64,000 nucleotides of DNA. Source: Niallia endozanthoxylica (GTDB taxonomy: Bacteria; Bacillota; Bacilli; Bacillales; Cytobacillaceae). The notes below the pieces were generated by a model, which was given only the letters and a program-made list of their open reading frames with translations, did not search any database and was not told where the DNA came from. Position 1 is the first letter of the stretch; each line of letters starts with the position of its first letter. Both the position numbers and the translations under genes were made by a program. Positions 1-8,168 of this stretch are shown here, piece by piece. The DNA is taken from positions 220,231 to 284,230 of the forward strand of contig NZ_VYKL01000026.1 in the NCBI RefSeq assembly GCF_008710145.1. Direction: 5' to 3'.

Positions 1-189
1 GATACCGCCGAGACTTTGAATTCTGTCTGCTGTCATTTGTGCATGCTGTTTATGTTCCTGTTGAAATTGATGAAGGGTATGTTTGAGCTCAGCATCCTGG
101 CAGTGATTAATATAGTTTTCATAGGCATGGATAGCCATGTAGTTGCCTTCTAGGAATTGATTTAACTCATCTACCACTCTCTTTCTCAT
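1..189 (-). CDS. ferritin-like DUF2383-type protein, N-terminal part
   Basis: The first 63 codons of a minus-strand gene that runs off the left edge. The visible part starts with ATG at 187-189 and is rich in His, Glu and Gln. It reads as one and a half amphipathic helices, with ENYINH and the His/Gln-rich stretch QEHKQHAQM. This looks like the start of a four-helix ferritin-like (DUF2383 or bacterioferritin-related) fold. Such proteins bind or pass on metal in the cytoplasm, but the metal ligands of the second helix pair lie outside the window, so activity cannot be judged. The family assignment is moderate; the reading frame is secure. Confidence 0.6.
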   Translation of the reverse strand, partial: MRKRVVDELNQFLEGNYMAIHAYENYINHCQDAELKHTLHQFQQEHKQHAQMTADRIQSLGGI

Positions 190-341
190 CGAAAAACCCC
201 GTTTCTGCCATGATAGTTATCACAATGTGAGAAGGGCTTAGAAAGCTAATAGTATCCTTCTGCTATATTATTTTGTGTGAAAATAAGAAAAATACTCAAG
301 TTTTTTGTAGTATAGAAAAACATGTTTGTGGAAGTATAAAT

Positions 342-388
342 GGTTTCCTCCTGCGGACATCTTATGAAAGTCTGTGCAGGAGGATTAC
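342..388. other. strong inverted repeat between the first two genes
   Basis: TCCTCCTGC (346-354) and GCAGGAGGA (376-384) form a 9-bp perfect stem whose inner part can extend with a few more pairs. It lies downstream of the GIY-YIG gene and upstream of the ferritin-like gene, both on the minus strand. Neither side is followed by a T-run, so it is not a typical intrinsic terminator. The arm that reads GGAGG could hide or expose a ribosome-binding-like sequence. The role is unknown. Confidence 0.5.
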
Positions 389-419
389 TTATAGATGATA
401 CGATTTATAGAGCTATGGC

Positions 420-773
420 TCAAGGTTTTTGTTTGTTGTAACCTCGTTCTTCGTATGGTTGTAATTGATTTAGCCACTTTATTTCAAGATCAGCTAATGC
501 TTCTTTCTCATTATAATAAGGGTCGTCGTTCTTTTTTAACGTTTCTAGTACTTCAACCGTGAAAGTATCTTGACCATAATGCTTCCATTCTTCTTGGAGT
601 TTTTTGTTAGAATGAGTACCTGTTTCAAGTTGGAACTTTACTCCATTTAAGGTTTTAACGTTTCTTGTGCTGCCGATAAACATTTTATTATTTACTAGAT
701 TCTTTATTTGATAAACAACTGCTTCGACAGGGGTTTCTTTAAACATTTGCTTTAATGCTTTCTTTCGGTCCAT
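420..773 (-). CDS. GIY-YIG nuclease family protein
   Basis: A 117-residue protein with the layout of a single GIY-YIG nuclease domain. VVYQIKN near residues 19-25 takes the place of the GIY strand, and FIGST (residues 32-36) takes the place of YIG. The expected late Glu is in LEIKWL and the terminal GYN is present. GIY-YIG domains cleave one DNA strand using a metal bound by the late Glu. The first motif has lost the Gly-Ile but keeps Tyr, so catalysis is plausible and not proven. The start is ATG at 771-773 with a GCAGG ribosome site. It follows the DUF2087 gene by 21 bases and is probably co-transcribed with it. Bacillus genomes often pair these two domains. Confidence 0.8.
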   Translation of the reverse strand: MDRKKALKQMFKETPVEAVVYQIKNLVNNKMFIGSTRNVKTLNGVKFQLETGTHSNKKLQEEWKHYGQDTFTVEVLETLKKNDDPYYNEKEALADLEIKWLNQLQPYEERGYNKQKP

Positions 774-794
774 ACTTTTACCTGCTTTCGTTTT

Positions 795-1553
795 TTATTT
801 AATTAACCAATATTGGCTTCCATCTTTTTTACGATCTAGCAATCCATACTCAATTAAATACCTTCTAATTAAGACATAATCCTCATAAATACCCTTGAGT
901 GATTCATTTAATTCCTTTTCATCATAAATATGGTCTTGTTCTAATTGCTTGGCGATTTCACGAAGCACAATCATTCTTTGCTTTTCCTTAGGAGGAAATT
1001 TAATAAGATTTCTTGAAATGAAGTACTTGCTCAGTATCTTCTCTTGTTCTTCCTTGGTTACATTATAACGATTATCTACCATTGTGGCCGTTTTATGGAC
1101 AGGCACAAAGGCAGGGGCATACTGATCTTTTTCCTTTAGCAGTTCCATTATGGCTAAAAATGTTTTAGCTTGCCTCTCTTTTTCCTTCAGGGAAAACCGG
1201 TGATGGCGGATGGTTGTTGCACTGCCAATTCCAAGCTCTTCTTTGACCTCTGTGTCGCTTTTACCTTGATAAAAAAGCTGAAGCAGGCTTTTTTGGTGAT
1301 TGGTCAAACCAGTCAACTTTTTGTCCATTTCAATCAAGTACTCGAATACCGATTGGTGGGTTCTTTCTATGTGAATACGAACAAATCTTTCTGCTTCATA
1401 AAACATATTTTCATAGGGGTAAATAATACCTTTTTCTATTTTCATTCCACATAATAGGCAGACATAAGCATTGTTTTTTTCGACATATCCTTGTTTCAGT
1501 TCTTCTAATGTTGTTTCCCAAAAGAATTCACTTATTTCCATTTGTACTAACAC
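795..1553 (-). CDS. DUF2087 domain regulator with zinc-finger-like N-terminus
   Basis: A 252-residue protein. The N-terminal part carries CLLCG and HIERTH, a C2H2-like metal site. A LuxR-like helix-turn-helix follows around residues 85-120 (GKSDTEVKEELGIGSATTIRHHR). The C-terminal 85 residues match DUF2087 (FPPKEKQRMIVLREIA ... LIRRYLIEYGLLDR). DUF2087 is common at the end of bacterial transcription factors, so DNA binding in the cytoplasm is likely; the target is unknown. GTG at 1551-1553 is the longest start and ATG at 1539-1541 is an alternative. Neither has a strong ribosome site. It heads a two-gene unit with the GIY-YIG gene 21 bases downstream. Confidence 0.75.
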   Translation of the reverse strand: MLVQMEISEFFWETTLEELKQGYVEKNNAYVCLLCGMKIEKGIIYPYENMFYEAERFVRIHIERTHQSVFEYLIEMDKKLTGLTNHQKSLLQLFYQGKSDTEVKEELGIGSATTIRHHRFSLKEKERQAKTFLAIMELLKEKDQYAPAFVPVHKTATMVDNRYNVTKEEQEKILSKYFISRNLIKFPPKEKQRMIVLREIAKQLEQDHIYDEKELNESLKGIYEDYVLIRRYLIEYGLLDRKKDGSQYWLIK

Positions 1554-1771
1554 ATCCAGTCAATATTCAGATATAAAACATTTAGCGAACGATAAACTTG
1601 TTAATAGAAAGTTTACAGCATATTAAGATTTAAGTAAACAATTATATAAAAGGTTTGCCTAATCACTAACATATTTATATATAGTTTATTAATTGAAGTG
1701 TTGGAGGATTATGGGTAACTGCAGAAAAAGTATTTGATTACGCGGTGACATTTTAGTGTATTCTGTAAATT

Positions 1772-1800
1772 TGAAACCTTTTCTCGAGAATGAACGTATA
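1772..1800 (+). promoter_or_regulatory. ECF sigma-type promoter for the 2TM gene
   Basis: TGAAAC at 1772-1777 is followed after 17 bases by CGTATA at 1795-1800. This is the sigma-W/M/X pattern of Bacillus (AAC in the -35, CGT in the -10). It lies 38 bases before the start codon, which leaves room for the AGGAGG ribosome site at about 1825. It implies induction by envelope stress. Confidence 0.6.
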
Positions 1801-1837
1801 GAATGACAATAAGAAACTGATAGCAGGAGGCTCTAAA

Positions 1838-2107
1838 TTGGAAAATAGCGAAAAATATTTAAGGGCGAAAAAAAAGGTACAAAGTCTAAAAGCATTTTAT
1901 ATTCATCTAATTGTGTATATTTTGGTTAATAGTATGCTTCTTGTAATTAATCTTCTCTCTGATTCAGGGAATTGGTGGTTTATTTATCCGCTTGTTGGCT
2001 GGGGAATTGGCCTATTAATCCACGGTTTATCAACATTTGTTTTTGGAAAGATGGGCAGTGACTGGGAGGAAAAGAAAATTAAGCAGTATATGGATAAAGA
2101 CAGGTAA
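1838..2107 (+). CDS. 2TM domain membrane protein
   Basis: An 89-residue protein. A charged N-terminus (YLRAKKKVQSLKAF) leads into a first membrane helix (about residues 22-40) and a second one (about 47-68). A charged tail with WEEKKIKQYM follows. This is the stand-alone form of the 2TM domain, which is elsewhere found at the N-terminus of histidine kinases and LytTR regulators. The start is TTG at 1838, chosen because AGGAGG precedes it at the right distance and no ATG is available. The ECF-type promoter upstream suggests a role in the envelope stress response. Its biochemical role is not known. It is a single-gene unit closed by a terminator. Confidence 0.8.
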   Translation: MENSEKYLRAKKKVQSLKAFYIHLIVYILVNSMLLVINLLSDSGNWWFIYPLVGWGIGLLIHGLSTFVFGKMGSDWEEKKIKQYMDKDR

Positions 2108-2156
2108 TCAAATAAAATTATTTAGATTGTTCTATATTTCATAATAACAAGGGTCC

Positions 2157-2184
2157 AGCGGTACTGACTAAGTATCGCTTTTTT
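2157..2184 (+). terminator. intrinsic terminator after the 2TM gene
   Basis: An 8-bp stem (AGCGGTAC / GTATCGCT with one G-T pair), a 7-base loop and then TTTTTT. Confidence 0.75.
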
Positions 2185-2287
2185 GTGTGTCTGTTGATAA
2201 TCCGCTTGGCTTGTTTAAAAAGATGCTTTTTTACTGGAGGAAGTCTATCCAAACATGATTATTACCATACTAATCATGAGGTGGTTT

Positions 2288-3256
2288 ATGATGACAGTTG
2301 TACGACTTGGTTATGTAGCTATGAGTATGGAGCTGCAAAATGCATCTCCATCTCAAACGATGACGTATGCCCAATTCCAAAAAATAAGAGACAGAGAAGC
2401 GGCGATTCGTAAATTAGAACGAATTGCCATATCCAATTTAGAAAATACGCTGAGACTTCTTCGGCATAATGCTTTTAGTGAGATTCATTTTTATCGCTTA
2501 ACTTCACGCTTGATTCCATTAGCAAACCATGAAGAGCTTCTTGACTGGGATTATATGAAGCCATTAAAAGATAATCTGCGTGAAGTGGGTGAGTTTGCTG
2601 CGAAAAACAGAATAAGAATGGACTTTCATCCGGATCATTTTGTTGTCATTAATTCAGACAAGAAGGAAGTACTGAAAAACTCAATTAAAACATTAAGGCT
2701 TCATTATCTGCTGCTGAAGGGAATGGGAATTGATCCTGTTCATCGATGTGTACTGCACGTTGGCGGAAACTATAAGGAAACAGATAAATCACTCGAGCGT
2801 TTTGTGGAAAATTGGATGGTGGTTCCTAGTTCCATTCAAAAGATGATTATGCTAGAAAATGACGACACCTCCTTTACAGTAGACGATACTCTCTATTTAT
2901 GTGAAAAAATAGGGATTCCACTTGTATTTGACTACCACCATCATCTTGCACATCATCAAAATGAAAACTGGCAAAAAAATTGGGAGAGGATTGTTGCAAC
3001 TTGGAAAGATTCTCCCTTACCAATCAAGATGCATATTTCCAGTCCAAAAAGTGAACAGGAATTTCGTCACCATTCTGATTATATTGATGTTGAGATGTTC
3101 TTTCGTTTTTTAAATGAAATAAGAGGTACTGTGCCGCAAATTGATTGTATGATTGAGGCAAAAATGAAGGATCAGGCATTATTTGCCTTAATGGAAGATG
3201 TGAAAAAAAGAAGTGATGTTGAAATCATTGATGGCTCATCTTTCCGGTTAATATAG
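2288..3256 (+). CDS. uvsE: UV DNA damage endonuclease UvsE
   Basis: UvsE nicks DNA 5' to cyclobutane dimers and (6-4) photoproducts and starts an excision repair route independent of UvrABC. The protein is a TIM barrel with a metal site of His, Asp and Glu. Visible family marks are VRLGYVAMS at the start, the metal-binding region MDFHPDHFV, VLHVGG, MLENDD, FDYHHH and the late MIEAKMKDQA. The start is placed at the Met at 2288 (Met at 2291 is equally possible). AGGTGG precedes it, and family members begin a few residues before VRxGYVA. A longer reading from 2255 adds only a hydrophobic stretch not expected in the family. It is a single-gene unit. Length (about 322 residues) is normal. Confidence 0.9.
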   Translation: MMTVVRLGYVAMSMELQNASPSQTMTYAQFQKIRDREAAIRKLERIAISNLENTLRLLRHNAFSEIHFYRLTSRLIPLANHEELLDWDYMKPLKDNLREVGEFAAKNRIRMDFHPDHFVVINSDKKEVLKNSIKTLRLHYLLLKGMGIDPVHRCVLHVGGNYKETDKSLERFVENWMVVPSSIQKMIMLENDDTSFTVDDTLYLCEKIGIPLVFDYHHHLAHHQNENWQKNWERIVATWKDSPLPIKMHISSPKSEQEFRHHSDYIDVEMFFRFLNEIRGTVPQIDCMIEAKMKDQALFALMEDVKKRSDVEIIDGSSFRLI

Positions 3257-3388
3257 GAATTTGATACATTTGTTTATTCTGAAAGAATGGCAAAAATAAT
3301 GGGGAAATTTCTATCAGGGCAAGGTATAATAGACAGGTTGATGTTGTTTTGTTTAATCAAATATTCAAAATTAGTGGAGGGAATCATC

Positions 3389-3724
3389 ATGTCAAAATTA
3401 CCTAACTGTCCTGAATGTCATTCAGAATATACATACGAAGATGGAAGCTTGATTGTTTGTCCGGAGTGTGCCCATGAATGGACATTAGAAGAAGGAAGCA
3501 GTGAAGAAGAGAAGGTCATAAAAGATGCAAATGGAAATGTTCTAAATGATGGTGATACTGTAACCGTGATTAAGGACCTTAAAGTAAAAGGATCTTCCTT
3601 AACATTGAAGCAGGGGACTAAGGTGAAAAATATCCGTTTAGTAGATGGCGATCATGATATTGATTGCAAAATTGATGGCTTCGGTGCTATGAAACTAAAA
3701 TCTGAATTTGTGAAAAAGATCTAG
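3389..3724 (+). CDS. yjdM: zinc ribbon protein YjdM (PhnA family)
   Basis: A 111-residue protein with an N-terminal zinc ribbon made of two CPEC knuckles (CPECHSEY and CPECAHEW). A PhnA-type beta-barrel domain follows ([20 protein letters not shown] and [12 protein letters not shown]). Despite the old name 'alkylphosphonate uptake protein', the family has no proven role in phosphonate use and its function is uncertain. The start is ATG at 3389 with GGAGGG before it. An in-frame extension back to 3287 exists but has no ribosome site and no similarity to the family. It is monocistronic and has its own terminator. Confidence 0.88.
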   Translation: MSKLPNCPECHSEYTYEDGSLIVCPECAHEWTLEEGSSEEEKVIKDANGNVLNDGDTVTVIKDLKVKGSSLTLKQGTKVKNIRLVDGDHDIDCKIDGFGAMKLKSEFVKKI

Positions 3725-3730
3725 AAGTAA

Positions 3731-3769
3731 AAAACGTCTATTAAGCTTTTGTCTTAATGACGTTTTTTT
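3731..3769 (+). terminator. intrinsic terminator after yjdM
   Basis: The stem of AACGTC..ATTAAG and CTTAATGACGTT has one bulged base and is followed by seven T. Confidence 0.8.
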
Positions 3770-3886
3770 GTTTTCTGCAATCAGAAATTTAATTGGCACG
3801 ATTTCATTTCAATAATCTTATTGTAGAATGATATAATATCTATTTGAAATCTCACTTAAAATTCCTCGGGGAGGAGATGGTGTAAT

Positions 3887-6800
3887 TTGAATATCCAGTT
3901 CAATGAAAAATTCATTAAGGAAATGTGCGGTACTGCCTCCTTCAAAAGAGGAGATGTTTACTATCGCAATAAAAAAGTAGCTTTTACAGAATACAGTCCT
4001 AAGTCTTGTCGGGCAGTTGTAAGCGGTACGGAGGATTTTTATGTCAAGCTTGAGCAGGAAAGTTCCGGTAGTATTAAAGCTTCCTGCACCTGCCCAAAGC
4101 TTGCTTCCTTTCAAAAAGACTGTCAGCATGTTGCTGCCGTGTTAATAGCCCTATCTAACCATCAGAGGGAAGGAACGACACCTCATACGAAAGATAAGAA
4201 TCAAACAAGCATCGTTAATAAGGAACTAACAGAAGAACTTTTGACGCTTTTTAACCAAAAACCATCCCCATCGATTGGGAAAAAACGTCATTTTGAGGAT
4301 AGAGAATTAGTTGAAGCCACATTTATCTGTAAACTTGTTCCCAATGAAAAAAATCAGTGGATGGTCGCTATTCAAGTCATAGTAGGACAGACAAAAGTCC
4401 AAAAGATTCGAGAGTTTCTTAAGAATATCAGAGCAGGCAATAAATATATGCTCTCTCATTTTGTCTTGTATGATCCAAGTCTTCAATGCTTTTTTATGGA
4501 GGATGATGCTGTATTCCGACAGTTATTTCACATTCTTGATGATGAGGAAGCCTATTTGAATACGCAAAAACGGGACAAGAGTGAAGATGACACAGATTTG
4601 TTAATGCTTCCCCCAGCTTCATGGGAAACCCTTCTCCCTATTTTGGCGAGAGCACCAAGTGTAAAGTTTTTAAATGAGAATAATACGTTAAATAAGCTGG
4701 ATGTTTCGCAAGGACCTCTATCAATCCAATTTCATGTTGTTGAAGACAGAAACAAAGGCTACCAATTAAAGATAAATGGTTTGCATCATTTAATTATGTT
4801 AACCTCCTATCATTTAGTTTCTTCAGGAGAAAAGCTAATCCGTTTGCAGCAGGAGGATTTTATCCGGCTTGTTGAATTAAAAAACATGCTTGATGCCACT
4901 GGTACAAATCAAATTCCAGTTCCGAATGAGCAAATTTCATTGTTTCTAGAAAAAGTTATTCCTGGTTTGAAAAGACTTGGAAAGGTCAATCTTCCTTATA
5001 GCATGACGGAAGAATGGAAGAAGACACCGTTAAAAGCAAAGCTATATTTAGATCGTGTTAATAACCGTCTTTTAGCAGGACTAGAGTTTCATTATGATCA
5101 AATTGTCATTAATCCATTAGAAAATCGCCCCATTAAAACCTTTGTGATGAGAGATAAAGAGAAGGAAGATAGTATCCTGCAGATGATGGAGGGAAGCTCC
5201 TTTGCAAGAAATGACAGCGGGTACCTACTATATAATGAGGAACTGGAATATGAGTTTCTTTACAAAGTTCTCCCCAAACTGCAAAAATTAGTGCAAATCT
5301 ATGCCACAACAGCCGTTAGAAATCGAATGTTTAAAGGACATCCTCGTCCTAAAATCCGAGTTAAAGCCTATAAGGATCGTATGAACTGGCTAGAATTTAC
5401 ATTTGATTTGGATAGTATTCCGCAAAGTCAAATAAAGGAAGTTCTTGCAGCATTAGAGGAAAAGCGGAAATATTATCGGCTAAAAGATGGTTCATTGCTT
5501 TCTTTAGAGACAAGTGAGTTTGAGGTTTTGAGAAAATTCCTTTATGCTCTACCCGAAGAACTGAATAATTTTGAGGATGGGGTCCAGGTCAGCCCTATTC
5601 AAGGTCTTCGATTGATAGAATCAGTTGATAATCAAGAGGTATTTACAATAGAAGAATCCTTTCGCAAGTTTTTAAAGGATATAGAACATCCTGAGCATTT
5701 AAACTTCAAAGTCCCCCAACAGCTAGATCCTATTATGCGTGAATATCAAAAGCATGGTTACAATTGGATGAAGATGCTCTCGAATTACGGATTTGGCGGA
5801 ATTTTAGCAGATAGTATGGGACTTGGAAAAACATTGCAAAGCATCGCCTTTATTCTTTCCGAGCTATCTGTTATTCGTCATAAGAAGACACCTGTTCTAA
5901 TCGTTTGTCCATCTTCTTTAACTTATAATTGGCTTAGTGAGTTGCAGAAATTTGCATCGAACGTACAAACGGTTATTATCGATGGTTCAGTAAAAGAAAG
6001 AACAAGAATCATGAAGGAGGCGCTAAAGAAGGATGTAATGATTACTTCCTATCCATTGTTGCGTAAAGATAGTAAATGGTACGAAAAGCAATGGTTCCAT
6101 ACCGTGTTTTTCGATGAAGCGCAGGCTTTTAAAAATCCCGCTACACAAACAGCCAAGGCAGTCAAGAAAATCCAAGCTGTCAATCGTTTCGCGTTAACCG
6201 GAACACCGGTGGAAAATTCACTTGAAGAGCTCTGGTCGATTTTCCATGTTGTTTTCCCGGAACTATTCCAGAGCTTGAAGGAATACAGCAATCTGACAAG
6301 AGAAAAGATTGCCCGAAGAATTCGTCCGTTTTTACTCCGCAGGCTGAAAGAGGACGTTCTAGCAGAGCTTCCTGAAAAAATAGAGTCGATTGAATCAGTG
6401 GAATTGCTGCCGGAGCAGAAAAAGCTTTATGCTGCCTATTTGGCAAAATTGAAGCATGATACCCTAAAGCATTTAGATAAGGAAACCATCCGGAAAAATC
6501 GTATTAAAATTCTTGCCGGCTTAACACGCCTGCGGCAAATATGCTGCCACCCTGCCTTGTTTGTAGACGGATATAAAGGTAAATCAGCAAAATTTCAAAG
6601 GCTGCAGCAGCTTCTCGAGGAAGCGAAGCAAGCAGAGAGAAGAGTATTGATATTTTCGCAGTTTACGAAAATGCTTGGGATGATTGGCCGGGAATTAGCT
6701 GAAGAGGGAGTTCCTTTTTTCTATCTTGACGGACAGACTCCTTCAGATGAACGCGTGGAATTATGTCATCGATTTAATGAGGGAGAGTGCGATGTGTTCC

Positions 6801-7096
6801 TCATTTCATTAAAGGCTGGGGGGACTGGTCTAAATTTAACGGGTGCAGATACCGTCATTTTGTATGATTTATGGTGGAATCCGGCAGTAGAGGCACAGGC
6901 AGCTGATCGTGCACACCGTATTGGACAGGAGCAGACGGTACAGGTAATCAAACTGGTTGCCCGTGGATCAATTGAAGAAAAAATGAATGAACTGCAAGAA
7001 AAAAAGAAGGATTTGATGGAAAAAGTGATTAATCCTCATGAGCACGGAGAATCACTATTAACTGAAGAAGATATAAGAGAACTATTGATGATGTAA
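3887..7096 (+). CDS. SWIM-SNF2 family helicase
   Basis: A 1069-residue Swi2/Snf2-type ATPase. Order of domains: a SWIM zinc finger (C67-x-C69, C79-x-H81), a long bacterial SNF2-associated region (about 100-600), then the DEAD-like half. The Walker A motif is DSMGLGKT (about 642-649), the Walker B motif is DEAQ (about 743-746), and TGTPVENS follows. The helicase C half has DGQTPSDER, GGTGLNLTGAD and DRAHRIGQ. Such proteins move along double-stranded DNA and remodel protein-DNA complexes. The nearest B. subtilis relative is YwqA. The start is TTG at 3887 with GGGGAGGAG just before. It is much longer than eukaryotic-like SNF2 cores because of the N-terminal region, which is usual for the family. 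It stands alone. Confidence 0.9.
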   Translation: MNIQFNEKFIKEMCGTASFKRGDVYYRNKKVAFTEYSPKSCRAVVSGTEDFYVKLEQESSGSIKASCTCPKLASFQKDCQHVAAVLIALSNHQREGTTPHTKDKNQTSIVNKELTEELLTLFNQKPSPSIGKKRHFEDRELVEATFICKLVPNEKNQWMVAIQVIVGQTKVQKIREFLKNIRAGNKYMLSHFVLYDPSLQCFFMEDDAVFRQLFHILDDEEAYLNTQKRDKSEDDTDLLMLPPASWETLLPILARAPSVKFLNENNTLNKLDVSQGPLSIQFHVVEDRNKGYQLKINGLHHLIMLTSYHLVSSGEKLIRLQQEDFIRLVELKNMLDATGTNQIPVPNEQISLFLEKVIPGLKRLGKVNLPYSMTEEWKKTPLKAKLYLDRVNNRLLAGLEFHYDQIVINPLENRPIKTFVMRDKEKEDSILQMMEGSSFARNDSGYLLYNEELEYEFLYKVLPKLQKLVQIYATTAVRNRMFKGHPRPKIRVKAYKDRMNWLEFTFDLDSIPQSQIKEVLAALEEKRKYYRLKDGSLLSLETSEFEVLRKFLYALPEELNNFEDGVQVSPIQGLRLIESVDNQEVFTIEESFRKFLKDIEHPEHLNFKVPQQLDPIMREYQKHGYNWMKMLSNYGFGGILADSMGLGKTLQSIAFILSELSVIRHKKTPVLIVCPSSLTYNWLSELQKFASNVQTVIIDGSVKERTRIMKEALKKDVMITSYPLLRKDSKWYEKQWFHTVFFDEAQAFKNPATQTAKAVKKIQAVNRFALTGTPVENSLEELWSIFHVVFPELFQSLKEYSNLTREKIARRIRPFLLRRLKEDVLAELPEKIESIESVELLPEQKKLYAAYLAKLKHDTLKHLDKETIRKNRIKILAGLTRLRQICCHPALFVDGYKGKSAKFQRLQQLLEEAKQAERRVLIFSQFTKMLGMIGRELAEEGVPFFYLDGQTPSDERVELCHRFNEGECDVFLISLKAGGTGLNLTGADTVILYDLWWNPAVEAQAADRAHRIGQEQTVQVIKLVARGSIEEKMNELQEKKKDLMEKVINPHEHGESLLTEEDIRELLMM

Positions 7097-7208
7097 CAGT
7101 AAATTGTCATCCTTACATTATGTGCTGATTACACAATCATCTTGTTTATTCGCTTCCCTGTATAGAGTTGTTCATTTTATAGGTTTTTATGCCAGAAAGA
7201 AGGGTAGC

Positions 7209-7592
7209 ATGAATATTTTATTCGTTATGATTGGCGGATTTTTTGGGAGTATATCAAGATATAGCTTAGGGGAGTGGATCCATTCCGGAAATGGCTTTCC
7301 ATTTGGAACCTTATTTATTAATCTAATTGGCTGTTTTATTCTTGGCTGGTTTCTTACTTTTGCAAGCCGCTCTAAGAAAGTGAAGCATGAATGGTCTCTT
7401 TTAATAGGAACTGGCTTTATTGGGTCATTTACTACATTTTCAACGTTTTCAGTCGAGACTCTGCAATTATTTCAAAGGGGTTTTATTTGGCAAGCACTTT
7501 TATATATTTTAGCCTCCACTGTTTTCGGTATCCTATTGGCCTTTGTTGGTCATAAAATAGCTAATTTTCGTACGATCGGGGCTGAGGATTAA
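7209..7592 (+). CDS. crcB: fluoride efflux channel CrcB, first copy
   Basis: A 127-residue, four-helix membrane protein of the Fluc/CrcB family, which exports fluoride as a dual-topology dimer. Seen motifs are GGFFGSISRYSLG, FGTLFINLIGCF (with the conserved Asn) and GFIGSFTTFSTF (the Phe-box and central sodium site region). ATG at 7209 is preceded by AGAAAGAAGGG; an upstream in-frame extension to 7104 has no family similarity. The stop codon abuts the start of the second crcB, so the two are translationally coupled and probably form the hetero-dimeric type. No fluoride riboswitch is recognisable upstream. Confidence 0.92.
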   Translation: MNILFVMIGGFFGSISRYSLGEWIHSGNGFPFGTLFINLIGCFILGWFLTFASRSKKVKHEWSLLIGTGFIGSFTTFSTFSVETLQLFQRGFIWQALLYILASTVFGILLAFVGHKIANFRTIGAED

Positions 7593-7964
7593 ATGATTTG
7601 GTTAATTGGAATAGGCGGATTACTTGGGAGCACCGTACGTTTTTTATTAGGAATCTTTATTAACAGCCGAATAAAGAAAGAAGCCTATTTTCCGTATGGA
7701 ACGTGGATGATTAATAGTACAGGTTCTTTTTTATTAGGAGTATTAGCCAATCTCTATTTGACAGATAGAATGAGTGTTTGGATTTGGTTTTTATTTGGGA
7801 TTGGGTTCTGCGGTGCCTATACTACATTTTCAACTTTTGCATATGAGACCATAACTATTGTAGGAGCAAAGAAGGGGAAAGTGGCTTGGTTTTATGTAAT
7901 AGCATCGGTATTTTCGGGAGTATTAGCGGCTGGAATCGGATTTTTTCTGGCAAATATTGTATAG
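7593..7964 (+). CDS. crcB: fluoride efflux channel CrcB, second copy
   Basis: A 123-residue CrcB/Fluc protein with IGGLLGSTVRFLLG, YGTWMINSTGSFLLG and GFCGAYTTFSTFAYE. Its start codon directly follows the TAA of the first copy. Paired crcB genes in Bacillaceae encode two subunits inserted in opposite orientations. The positive charges here (NSRIKKEA near residue 25) lie in a different place from those of the first copy (SRSKKVKHE near residue 57), as expected for partners of opposite topology. That last point is inference. Confidence 0.92.
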   Translation: MIWLIGIGGLLGSTVRFLLGIFINSRIKKEAYFPYGTWMINSTGSFLLGVLANLYLTDRMSVWIWFLFGIGFCGAYTTFSTFAYETITIVGAKKGKVAWFYVIASVFSGVLAAGIGFFLANIV

Positions 7965-8168
7965 ATGGAAGAGGAAGACAGTAAAGAATAGGGGAAAAAG
8001 TATAAAAAAACTCTAATAACACTATATGCTAAATACACAATAAGGACGCGTAATTTCCGCCCAATAAAAAGATAATATATATTTTTTTTTACACGAACAG
8101 CAACTAAAATTTAAAATAACAAAATACTTGCTGTTATTGTTGAAAAAAGATAAAGGTGGGAGTCGAAC
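7965..8168. other. AT-rich intergenic stretch
   Basis: 204 bases without a credible gene. I see neither a clear terminator for crcB nor a riboswitch. Only the ribosome site AAAGGTGGG before the next gene stands out. Confidence 0.5.

Noticed and set aside
2185..2412. Plus-strand frame overlapping the start of uvsE
   Set aside because: It is out of frame with the clearly conserved UvsE sequence and has no ribosome site.
7097..7208. Fluoride riboswitch before crcB
   Set aside because: The GGCGATGG...CTCC-type core is not recognisable in the 110 bases upstream.
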